DNA from: Carposina sasakii | Lineage: Eukaryota; Arthropoda; Insecta; Lepidoptera; Carposinidae | NCBI GenBank assembly: GCA_014607495.2 | Contig: CP053160.1 | Location: 10,540,001-10,604,000, forward strand | Length of the DNA stretch: 64,000 nucleotides | Reading direction: 5' to 3' | Shown here: positions 10,876 through 23,300 of the stretch, one piece after another | Numbering within the stretch: the first letter of the stretch is position 1 | Layout of the letters: the number at the start of each line of letters is the position of its first letter | Notes under the pieces: model-generated | The model's input: only the letters and a program-made list of their open reading frames with translations | What the model was told of the DNA's origin: nothing | The model's database searches: none | Program-made: the position numbers and the translations under genes

Positions 10876-11398
10876 AAAGAAAAAAAAAAGAACCATAAAC
10901 AATAAAATAAAATGGCGTTCGGTTTTTTGTGTGTGCGATAAAAATTTTGTTACAATTCTAACAAGTGATGTAGGTAATTTTATAAAGATTAGTTAACAAT
11001 TTATGATTAAATAAACAATTAAACTTGTTTACTTTGTTGTATTAATTATTTTTTTGTATAATAATCATGAAAAGGTGTTCTTGAAAAATGCACTACATAG
11101 CGTCGTCGTTGTGTGCCGCCTTATTAATTTGAGCTAATTTATCCAATTTATGCTATTATGTAAAGAACTTGATGCAAATTAACCATAAGGTGTGATTTCC
11201 TAGTAAGAAATACATAGAAAAATGGATTTGCTTAGCGGCGTTGTGATTGATGAGTGCGTTGTGCGTTAGTAGTGGTGAAGCGCACATACATGTTCATATT
11301 GGCGAAATTGTCATGACGACTCGTGTTTACTAGTGAAATAGTGGATTTGTGTTAGTTTGTTTATTTATTTAGTTTCTGTGCGACTTTGATATCCCAAA

Positions 11399-14300
11399 AT
11401 GTGTATGCCGACCCCGAATAATGTGTCGGGCTTTGGATATTCGTGGGGTTTCACTAGTTCCGGCGAGCTTACCAAGACCGAGGTGGATCCACCTAGCAGT
11501 TTGAGCTATACACTAGGAAATACGGTAAGATAAAACAAAATCTAGTGGAAGTATATTTTCTTAGCAAAATTTTACAATGGTGAAATTAGATCTTTCTTTG
11601 TTGAAGTGCCAATCAGGAAGTCAATACCTAACTTTTCAGGTGTCGCCCGAGACCACATTGACTGTCATGTCCCATAAGACTCCTCAAGTTCAAGATAAAG
11701 TTGGTACTGTGGCTGTAGCAGTCAGTGCAGTCAATTCTGCTGCTCAGTTGACAAGGGTGGTCACCACAGGAACTCCAAGAAGAGCTATGTTTGTTTTAAA
11801 TGAAACCCCTCATACTATTAACAGGGTAGCACAGCAGAATCAAACATCAACTATTCAGAGTAAGTTATAACTTTGTATGGAATAGCTATGTTTCATTTCA
11901 TGTTCTTATTTGTTTCTCTATTGTACACTGATTTTGTTTAGTACCTACAAATTGGTAATTTACAAAGTTATGCATAGCAGCCAATAACAGGGTTTTCAAA
12001 AATATTTCCTAACACAAGTTTATTAGTTAAATCATCTTATTCCTGTACATTCATTTCTTTTATCTTGTCTCTGATTTTATGTCAAATTAGATTCTGTACT
12101 TACCTTCATTTCTTTCATCCCCAGATTCAAATCAAACATTCTCAATAACTGCGGCAAATCTGGCAAAGCAATTCATGACACCGCTAGGTCCTCTGCAGCT
12201 TACTGCTGAAGAATGCAATGAGATTTTAATGAAGAGAGCTCTGCAAGCCCAAGGCATTGCCACTCCAGTGATAGATACCTCACAGTTGAATCATACCTTA
12301 TTGAATGGGAGTATAAAGCAGCTGCAAGAAATTAACACACAGCAGCAACAACAGCAACCACAGGACCCGTTGCAGACCACAGTGCATCAGCATCATTTGC
12401 TGCATACTAAACAGGAGCCTGGGACCACTAACAACTCACCTAAGGTAAGTTATAAACTTGATTACTGTTTGTCTGTTTAAATATGTGAGTTTAAGTACAA
12501 ATTAACTGCATCCCACAAATACCTGACCCATGTTTTATGTACATAATTTCCCAGTTTATTTACCCCAAATAATGATTTTTTGACACCAAATGTGTTACAG
12601 CACTGGAATCTTGCAAACCTGTGTATGAATGGACAAAGTTAGTACTAAATAAGTATATCTACTTATAAAAAAAAATAAAAAAAATATATATATAAATAAA
12701 ATTCTTCATTGCACTCAATGAGATTTTATTTTCTTTAGAGGAGCCTTCTCGAACACTGTTTTCGATCTTTAAATATATGAGCTTTGTCCTCTATTTAGTT
12801 AGTATGCGCCGAGCTCTTCATGACCATAAGCTTTCAGTGGCATTCTCTACTAGCTATAGGTAAACTGGTGTTGGCTTAAAATATGGTATTTAAGTACTTT
12901 TGCACAATTTTAGGCAGTATACTCTCAACCGGAGCTGATGAGCACTCAGACGGTGACAACAGTCCAGCATTCAGCATTGAAGGAGCGTCCATACTCCTGC
13001 ACGGAATGTGGCAAGTCATTCCTGCTGAAACATCATCTTACCACACATGCAAGAGTTCACACTGGTATGTTTCATAAATTTCTACATAAAAATGGTTTTG
13101 GTCCCTTTAGTAATATTGTATGTCAGAATAATATCACAGTAAGCCAATGAGGACAGATTTATGTGATGGAGAACCACTACTAACAACTAGTAGAGTTATT
13201 TACCTGAAAACTGTGTGAGTCATTTGACCATCTTGTATGTGGTCTGCATCTTTTGTTTGCCTGTTATCATCTTTGTTATGTACCCATAGTATATACATCT
13301 AATATATACATTATATGTATACATATAATAAAAATTTTACGGATCACTGTCTGTACATGGAAGATATATGAGAAAAAATATTATAGGAGACCTTTATCAA
13401 CGCAACAGTACCCAAAATAATGATTTTGGAATTTTTGTCTGTTTGTTGGTTTGTCTATTTCTGTGCGTTTGTGCACACTAATCTCAGAAACGGCTGAACC
13501 AATTTCGATGCAGTTTTCAGTAATATACATATTGTGACAGGTCCCACTTAACATATAGGCTACTTTTTATCCCGGGAAAATGTTTTAATCCCGGATAATT
13601 TCGACATTTCGTTTTTTATGTAGTCCACGCAGACGGAGTCGCGGGCGTAAACTAGTTACATATAAAACTACCAACATGTACCTTTTTGACTAGACATTGT
13701 TGTAATAGCGGTAAAATTTCTGTTCATGATTTTTTAAATTTATTTACTTATTAGAAACTTGAAACTTGGTGGGTGTGCTCTGACAAAAGCAAATGGTTTC
13801 CCGATTAGTAATAAATAAAATAAAAAATAAATAAATAACAATACATAACACACTTCACAACACATTGACCTAGTCCCACACTAAGATCCCTAAGGTCTTG
13901 TGTGTTGGGTACTACTAAGCAACGGTATATAAATACATAGATAAATAACATCCATGACTTGGAAACAAACATTGATATTCATCATATGAATGTTTACACC
14001 TACTGGGATTGGAACCCAGGACCTATGGCATTGTAGGCAGGGCCACTACCAACTACACCAATCGGCAGTTGAAATAGCCTGTATGAGGCTCGTGCTGAAC
14101 ATCTTCCCATTTGGTAATATTGCTAATGTACTCCACTTCTTTCTGAATACAACAGATGCTCCGAATATGCTTATGGGGATTCCTAGTAACAGGAATGACA
14201 TGATTACATTGACGTTCCAGGGGAGAGACCTCACGTATGCGCGCACTGCGGCAAGGCGTTCGCGCGCAAACACTGCCTCAACACGCATCTACTGCTGCAC

Positions 14301-17300
14301 TCCGCCAATCGCCCGTATCGTTGTTCCGAGTGTAAAATGGCTTTCACACTGAAGCATCATTTGGTTACGCATTCTAGAGTAAGTTTTATTAAATATCGTC
14401 CAGAAATTGCAGTTCGGGGCATAGGACATAGGGCATAGAGCAGTTTTGATGTGATGCATTTTAAAGAATTTCTTGTATCACAACTTGCTCGGGCCCGTTT
14501 TTAAACAGCGCTGTTTCTGTCCTGCGTTCTCTGTATTGAAGTCTATACAACCGCAAAGCTTAGCTTATGCCAGCGCATAGTAGAGTCCGTTTCATAGAAT
14601 AACTACTATGCCTGATTACAGAACGAACACCATTGTATGCAATGACACTGAGATAATATAGTCATAGACATAGTAACTAACGCTATAAACGATGAACAAC
14701 ATTCTAGTAATATAAACCGGCAAGCTGATTACGTAACTTGCAGAAGTTAGACTACACTAGATTATAGATTTAGTGCCGCTGCTGGATGGTGAATGAATAT
14801 ACATCGGACAATACAAACATTTTCTCCACACTCCCGTATTTGTGTAGTTTGTGTAGTTAGGTAACATAAGCCCGATGTCGCCAGGTGCACAGCCGGGACC
14901 GGCCGTTCATCTGCGGCGAGTGCGGGCGCGGCTTCCCGCTGAAGCGACACCTCGTCACGCATAGCAAGTTCCATGCGGGCGAGCGACCTTACGGCTGCCA
15001 GGAGTGCGGCGAGAGCTTCGCGCAGAAGGTACCTGCACATACATACATACATAACCTACGACCTTAGGGCTGCCAGGAGTGCGGCAAGAGCTTCGCACAG
15101 AAGGTATCGGGCCAATTTTTCCAAACGTCAGATAGCCTACCAGAAGTATAAAGTTGATGTGGTCTCTATCATGATCAAGTTTTAGAGGAAGACAACATCA
15201 ACTTTATTCTTCTGACAGGCTATCCGACATTTAGAAAAATCAGCCCTTAGTAAGTAAATAAGAGATATCAGATAGTCATCGTCATCGTCAGCCTATTGCA
15301 GTCCACTGCTGGACGTAGGCCTCCCCCAGTATACTCCACATGGCTCAATTTCCCGTTTTTGCCATCCAGTCACTACCAGCCGTCCTCTTTAAGTCATCGG
15401 TCCATCTGTCCGGAGGGCTCCCGACGCTACGCTTGCCGAGGCGCGGTCTCCATTCGAGAACCCGTTTACTCCACCGTCCATCGGTTCTACGACAGATGTG
15501 GCCTGCCCACTGCCACTTCAGTCTGCTACATTTCGAGATTATGTCTGTCACTTTGGTCTTCTGCCGGATAATCTCATTTCGGACTTTGTCCATTCGCGAG
15601 ATTCCGAGCATTGACCTTTCCATAGCTCTCTGAGTGACATGTAATCGGTGAGCCAGCCCCATCGTCAGGTTCCACGTCTCGGCTCCGTAAGTCATGGCTG
15701 GTAGAACGCACTGATCGTTCACACCTTGGTCTTGAGGCATTGTGGCAAGGATGACTCAAAGATATGACGCAACTTCCCAAACGCTGCCCACCCAAGCTGC
15801 ACTCTTCTGGTGATTTCTCCCTCGAAGTTGTCTTTACCCAACTGCAATATTTGCCCAAGGTATACATACTTCTGAACAACTTTTAGGGCTACACCTTCGA
15901 CGGATATCGGCTCAGGGATGATGTGTCGATTGAACATTACCTTGGTCTTGTCCAGGTTCATCCCGAGTCCCACACGCCTCGAGGCAGCATTGAGACTAGA
16001 CAGCATTTTTTGTAGGTCCTGCAGCGATTCAGCCATCAAAACTATATCGTCTGCAAAGCGGAGATGCATGAGACATTCACCATTGACGTTGATGCCTAGT
16101 CCATCCCACTATAGCGTCTTGAAGACGTCCTCCATCGCGTTGGTGAAGAGTTTGGGGGTTATTACGTCACCCTGTCTCACACCTCGGAGTAATTGGATCG
16201 GTCTTGTTTGGTGGGTTTGGACTTGAACGGACATGGTTGCCATTTGGTAGATATTTCTCAGCACCTCCACATATCGATTGTGCATCGCTGCAAGGATTCC
16301 AAAACGGCCCAGGTTTCGATGGAGTCGAAGGCTTTCTCGTAGTCCACAAAAGCCATACACAGCGGTTGGTTATACTCCTCCGACTTCTGTATAACCTGCC
16401 GTACAGTATGGATCTGGTCCACGGTGCTGTAGCCTTTGCGAAACCCGGCCTGTTCCGGTGACTGGAAGGCGTCAAATCTCAATGCCAGACGATTCGTGAC
16501 GACTCTCAAGAACAGCTTATAGACGTGGTTCAGAAGTGTGATCGGCCTATAGTTTTTGAGGAGCGTTTTGTCTCCCTTCTTGAAAAACAATGCCACCACA
16601 CACCTGCTCCACGCCTTCGGAGTAGTCCCATTGGCCAATACGGGGTTAAATAACCTTTTCAGCTCTTTAAGCACTGGTTTTTCCCCAGCCTTAAGGAGCT
16701 CACAGGCCACTCCGACCTCCCCGGGAGCCTTCCCATTCTTAAGCTGTCAGATAGTAAATAACATTTATTTGTTACATCATCATTACAATTAATTTGTATT
16801 TCATTTCTTAGTATTATATAATGATTGTATCAGTCCTGGCAGGCAGGGTTCGAAGTGATAATTATCATTGATAATTATCATGATAATTATCACGATAATT
16901 ATCTTGATAAATATACCTTGATAATTATCTTTGATAATTATAAAAATCAAACACTAAAATAATCTCATTTATTTATGTGTATCTGAACGTCATTTGCGTA
17001 TCCAAACGCGCTAGACCTCTGTAGGATTGTATAGCATCCATAGGCTGCTTGGAGCGCAAATGACAAGGTCCATGAGTTTTATATCTCCGTTTTATTTCAC
17101 TTAGAAGCATACACAAGACGCCATTACAAAACCGACGCCGTAACAGGAAGAAAGAAAAAGTGTTGCCACATACAGAACTATTTAACTTAATACTAACATG
17201 TTGGAGTTGCCAACAACCTCAAACTAAACAAAAAAAAAAACCGTTTCTCTGAAGAGAAAAGTGTGAATTTCTGTTCTTTAGGTACTTTCTTACTTTCTGA

Positions 17301-20300
17301 ATTAAATTGTATATTTCTCATATTTACTTTTTGTTGTTTAATTAATAAATAATACAGAAAAACCTACACCCTCCTTTGGATAAATATATTATCATTTAAA
17401 TAAAGAAAATTTCAAGAAGTTAAATGGAAAATCAGCTAGGATAATTATCCAAAAAAATATTTATCTTGATAATTTCGAACCCTGGTTTCGGGTGTTCTTG
17501 ACTAAACCTTCTTCCTCCTCACAATCACTCATGAATTCCGTACTAGAGCAATAGGAAACTTCTCCATCAAACACGTACTCGTATTGTCTCCGTACAGGAG
17601 CACCTAGTGATGCACAGCCGGTTCCACGGCTCGCTGTCCCCGTTCGTGTGTGCGGACTGCGGCGCGGCGTTCGCGCGCAAGTTCCAGCTGGTGAACCACG
17701 GACGTGTGCACGGCCGTGTGCCGCACGCCTGTCCCGTCTGCGGGAAGGAGTTCCTGCAGAAACGCACGCTCGTCGCGCATATGAAGTGAGTGTGGCGGCA
17801 GTAGCAAAGCCGAAATAATGCGATATCGGCTCTGATAGTGCAAATCCGAATTTGACTCGTATAGTAAGATGACAAAGCGTTTGCCGTATATCCATTGAAA
17901 TATTAGCTTGGCTGTCGGATAATGGATCCCGACTGTTCAGTTGTTATGTTACGATCATTAGAAAATATTTTATATTCTTCAATAGTATTCATTCCATAAT
18001 AATATAGAATTCTAGACCACCGGACATCTAAGTGCTTATTTTTTTTCTTTTCAGTTTTTTTATTATGTACATTATTTGGTTGTTTTTTAAGCAGTCGGGT
18101 TTTTGGATTTTTTAAATTATGTTTTTTTATTTTATACTTTTTTGTTATGAGTACCTGGCCACTAATAGGTGCGCTTCAAGAAACATGCTCAACATGCTCG
18201 GCAGCAAGAAGTTTTCGTCTTGCTGCTGTCTAAAAACTTGGTTGTTACGCAATTTTCAATCGATATAGATCCTAAACGGTTGTTCAAATCGAAAAATATT
18301 GAGAGAAACCTAAAAATGATTTTAAAATACCTATTCACTAATACTCGATATAGTTTGTCGACTTTAATTTTTTTCAATTTCACAAAATGGCGTCCAGTAG
18401 TCGCCATATTGGATTTTCAATAACGCAATGTCTTTAGTGACACTCGCCGGACTAAGAGGAATCGATTGACGTATGAATCATAAAAATCGGCCGAGGCGTT
18501 TGGTTTGTGTAGTGCTTCAAAGGAATATACAAACATACATACATACATACATAGGCTGTTAACCCTTTGACCGCCAAAGACGTCTTAAAGCGTCAAACGA
18601 AATCTGGTTACAGTCGCCGATGACGTCTTAAAGCGTCACAATTTTTCGCAATATTTGGTAGTGAACTACATAGAAACTACTCGGTTTTAAATCTTGATTT
18701 TTGCATACACGGACGAAACAGTTCTTCGTTAATCAGTTTTAATGAATAAAAATCTGTGAACAGGTGATATTTTAACTGGGATAACTAAAAATAGAAGCTA
18801 TGATTTTTTGTGCAAAAAAAGATGTGCCCTCAACGCCAATGACGTCTTAAAGAGTCGACTAGTGATGTGAACTATAACAATCAATTATCGGTAATAACGA
18901 AAATTGTCATTAAATACAGGGGTGACTGCACCCTTCCTACAACATCAAGAGCAATCGAAAACCCGAGTAGAATACTTGGGGGAAATGCATCAAACCACAT
19001 GCCAGCTTTTCTGCCTAATAATAAAAAATTACGATGTAAACTATGCAGCTTAAATCACAAAAGGCATGATACGCGATTTTGGTGCAAGGTATGCAAAGTG
19101 GTACTTTGCGTTACATGTTTTAGTGCTTATCACGAATGAATGAAATACAGGGTGTTGGTGACAACCAGGCAAATACTGAACAATTATCATTGTGTTGAGT
19201 TATATGAAAGTGTTCATATGAAAGTTTTCTGTCTGTACATGAAAGATATGGGGTATAATAATGGGGAAAAGGGGTAATGATTTTATGCCGGATAATTTTG
19301 ACATTTTGTTTTTTCTGTCACGCGGACGGAGTCGCGAGCGTCCACTAGTATTTAATATAGCTGTAGAAAAAAAGTTCTTTTACGCGCATACAAGTTACTT
19401 AAAGTGTGACGTCACGTTGTGGTAGCCAGTTGTATGGAGCGTTTTAGTTTTCACGCTAGCGAAGCTTTTCTTTCGCAAATGTTTATTTTATGATCTTTCG
19501 ATATACCTAAATACAAATTAAAAAACTGCCAACTATTGTATCCGATCGATTGTAGACGATCCTGTGACAAATTAAATTAGCTTATTGGTTATTGTGTCAC
19601 ACATTGCTGTTTTTTGGATCACTTGTGACTCCATTAGGGACAATCAGTTATTTGAACTTTTTTGCGGGAAACCTTTGTTTAAATCATCTTTTGGTATTTT
19701 TTTTATTTTTAAGTTATTATTTATGGCCTAATTAAACGAACTAAACAATTTTTCCCTGAAAATATGAAAAAAATGACAAATTTTCCATTGATACCATGAC
19801 TTCAGACCATGATTCTGAGGCGGAAAACACTGAAAATTTAGTGTTTTCCGCCTCAGAATCATGGTCTGAAGTCATGGTATCAATATTTGCCTGGCTGTCA
19901 CAAACACCCTGTATTGTAATAATATGCTGTCTAATTTTTTGTAAATATTTTCTTATGTGATTTCTTAAGGCGTATATACTAAATTAAGGATTATTGATTT
20001 AGGTTGTCGAGTTCATCTTAATTTCTGTCGATCTGAATTACTGTGAAATATTGTGACGTAAGTTGCAATTAAATATAGAAAGTATTTTGTTTTTTGTATT
20101 TATTTGTTTTTTTTTTGTATTTTTGCTTATCATTAATAACAGAATTCCACAAAATATTGAGTATTCGATAATTGAAGTCCTAGTAGTTCAAATCGGAAAA
20201 AAGGACTACTTATATGACGCTTTAAAGCGTCCGTAGTGTCGCCAAAAGATCGATGTTTTAAAAAATACCATTGGAGTCAAATCATAATTGATAATAAGTC

Positions 20301-23300
20301 TAAATTACCAAGTCTAAGTTACACAGACTTTTTTGTAACTGAATTTATTCATTATTTATTTATAATTTTAATAGTAAAACATCATTTCCATTTAGTAATA
20401 CAAATTCTCGATAACTCATTTTAAAGTCACTAACGAAAATTGTAGGTAAAAAATGCCGTGGCGCTGGTGGCACGACAACATGATTTCGGTCTGGCGGTCA
20501 AAAGATTAAACACAATACCACTCCTTTGCGTCGCGCAGTCGGGTAAAAAGTTCATGCTTGTCCCACAGTACTTCACTATCGTGTTGTTATAAAATACTTA
20601 TATAAAACAAATTGCGTGACGAGGATTAATTTAGTGGATATTAAATGCTTGTACTGAACTTGTACATCTTGTATCTACAGGGTAAAAATACCCTGTATAT
20701 ATCTATACATATAATAAAATCGTAAGGGATCGATGTTTGTGCACGCTAATCTCAGAAACGGCTGGACCGATTTCGATGTACTTTTCAGGAATATATTGTG
20801 ACAGGTCCCATTTAACATATAGGCTACTTTTTATCCCGGGAAAATGTTTTTATCCCGGATAATTTCGACATTTTGTTTTTCTACATTCCACGCGGACGGA
20901 GTCGCGGGCGTCCACTAGTCTCAACTATACCCTCAAAATTTGCCAGAAGTGGCACCATGTGGTTCTATCGGCCCTTGGTGCTCTGCCTACCTCGTAAGGG
21001 ATAAAGGCGTGATTATATGTATGTATGTATAATTAATGCATTTATAGAAAAGTAGTATAGCACATTTCTGGTGTAACGGCAGCCTTAAGCTTCTTTTACA
21101 TGATACCATTTTCTTGAGTGTTGCATACAATGTTATTGAAGGTAACAAATGACTGGCAAGGTCTAGCTAAATTGCTAGTAAATATGGTAAGATATCAATA
21201 ATTGGATGGATTGAGGGAAACGGTATGTAAATGGGGCTTTCTAGTAGGATTGTAGGACTAACTACTCTGTGAACCAATCAGGATCCACACGGGCGAAGGC
21301 GTGGTGGCGTGCCTTGAATGCGGGGAGGCGTTCAAAGGCAAGGCCGAGTTACAGCAACACTGCAAGACCACGAGGCACTGTATAGAATCGTCGCAGGCGC
21401 AGCAGGTAACTTATACTACTTTCATGATCTTTTTAGTATCTACCTATGTTTTATTTTCAAACATCTTTTTAAGATGATATTGATTGCACAAAATGTACCA
21501 TTCAACAAATCGTTTATTGAGATACAAATAGTTATTCTAAACATAATACAAATAGGTTCATCAAGCGCAACAACAGCAACAACAACAGCAACAGGCCCAA
21601 CAGCAAGCTCAGCAACAAGCGCAACAACAAGCGCAACAACAGGCCCAACAACAAGCCCAACAGCAAGCGCAACAACAGGCGCAACAACAAGCCCAACAAC
21701 AGGCGCAACAAGCCGCGCAACAAGCCCAGCAACAACAACAGGCGACGGTTATAAAGCAGGACGACTTCAAGCCGCAAATTGTACAGGTAATTACAATAAA
21801 AAAAACTTAAAGTGTACTTTTTGAAGCTTACATATTTCTGAACTGTTACATGTAATGTTTGTTACATTTAAGGTGTATGTAAACGAGATGAGGATGTTGA
21901 GATGGGCAGGAGGTGTGACTCGACTCAATAAAGTGTGCAACGAACATATAAAAGGCAGCTTTAAAGTCGCACTGATAACCCAGAAACTCACCGAAAACGC
22001 CTCAGATGGTACGGACATGTCAAAAGAAGAAGCAAAGACAATGTGGTACAAGTAGCACTAGATCTGCCTGAATATAAAAAAGGTAGAGGCCGCCCGCCAC
22101 TAACCTGGTGGTCTAAAATACAGAGAGACCTCAAGGAAGCTCATTTGCCTGAAAAGACAATCCAGGATAGATCATCCTGGTGCAGAAATGTTAGGAGACT
22201 CGACCCCACATAATGGGAAAAGGGTAGGATAAAGAAGAGTTACATGTAATGTTTACAAGGCCTCAGTATACAGAGAACGTGATTAACAGGCTCGCGTACT
22301 CACACTATTTGACATGTATCGTTTGTGGCTTGGTTCAGTACAAGACTACGCGAGTTAATGACGCCTTCTTTTCGCAGAAGCTTTAAAGGAATTGTCTTAA
22401 TTACATGATACACCTATTGGTGGCTCTGCTATTGTTTACAGGAATCTTTGTTAGCCAGTCATGGAATAATCTTTTCTATCATTAAACTCATGGTATCTAC
22501 TTATCCTCTCGTGCTGTCAACATAGTCCAAAATTCAGAATGTGGTCACCAACCCGTGGTGATATGGGTAAAAACCTCCTATGGAAGCAGCCTTGTGGCGT
22601 ACCCTGGGGGAGGCCTACGTCCAGCAGTGGACTGCCTGAAGACGGGATTTGTTTGTCAACCGGATGGACAGATTCCAGCATGCGTGGAACTTGCGAAGGT
22701 TAGTGGGCTGATATTTGACTAGTGGAATTCTAGCCAGTATAACGGTTGTCGTAAAAAATTAATTCACGTTTGTCCCCTTCCCGTGGGAATTCGGGAAATC
22801 CGTTCCCAGTGCTTCCTGTTTGTCAGATTCACATGGTTTTCGATAAGTCTCCTTCCCGTGGGAATTTCGAAATCCGTTCTATGTCCCTAATGAACATATA
22901 TGCCCAATTTCAGCTTCATATGTATAGCGGTTTTCGTAAAAACTGAAGAATCCGTTTTTAGTCCTCCCTCGCTGTCCCCAATGAACATATATGCCCGATT
23001 TCAGGTATAGCGGTTTTCGTAAAAACTATACGTCCCCTTCCCGTGGGAATTTCGGGAAATCCGTTTTTAGTCCCCAATGTGGTTCATATGTATAGCGGTT
23101 TCGTAAAAAATATACGAATTCCCGTTGGTCGCCTTCCCGTGGGTGGGAGGTCCAATAAGGATTCTAACGGTGAAAGAATTTTTTTCCAGTAGTTTTTGAA
23201 CATTAGATGGCTTAACGTTGTTTATGTTTTCTTTTGTCATATTTCAATTTACGGATTATTCCACATTTAAATTACTCGGGGAGCTCGTCAAAGTTCATGA

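Larger units (their letters stand above)
19148..19911. mobile_element. TA-flanked MITE with CAGGGTG termini, nested in piggyBac derivative
   Basis: Termini CAGGGTGTTGGTGACAACC and the inverse GGCTGTCACAAACACCCTG, about 30 bp, with TA on each side (19146-19147, 19912-19913), the target of Tc1/mariner elements. Contains a Helitron fragment ending CTAGT at 19345-19349 and a perfect 44-bp hairpin at 19788-19883. A partial relative lies at 49688-50035. Confidence 0.65.
18563..20505 (+). mobile_element. piggyBac-type element, internally deleted, with nested insertions
   Basis: Flanked by TTAA at 18559-18562 and 20506-20509. Termini CCCTTTGACCGCCA and the inverse TGGCGGTCAAAAGA match at 12 of 14 positions. 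Subterminal 16-bp motifs GACGTCTTAAAGCGTC occur at 18579 and 18622, a variant at 18841, and the perfect palindrome GACGCTTTAAAGCGTC at 20216-20231. The only coding relic is the C-terminal cysteine domain of the transposase. A TA-flanked element (19148-19911) sits inside, itself carrying a Helitron fragment. Confidence 0.8.

Noticed and set aside
10703..10996. 97-codon plus-strand frame
   Set aside because: Lies in repeat family A and ends in a lysine run from an A-rich tail.
15296..16792. Several plus-strand open frames of 78-102 codons
   Set aside because: Antisense shadows of the minus-strand RTE reverse transcriptase fragment.
18533..18553. CRISPR-like or regulatory short repeat
   Set aside because: It is a plain (ACAT)n microsatellite; no CRISPR array exists in the window.
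21532..21777. Leucine-rich minus-strand frame of 81 codons
   Set aside because: Antisense of the CAA/CAG repeat in exon 9; poly-Leu is the expected reverse reading. The same applies at 33418-33616.
22290..22390. Possible missing zinc-finger exon (TCIVCG reading) in intron 9
   Set aside because: The Cys-x2-Cys frame does not fit the phase-0 acceptor needed, a stop follows soon, and there is no finger core after it.
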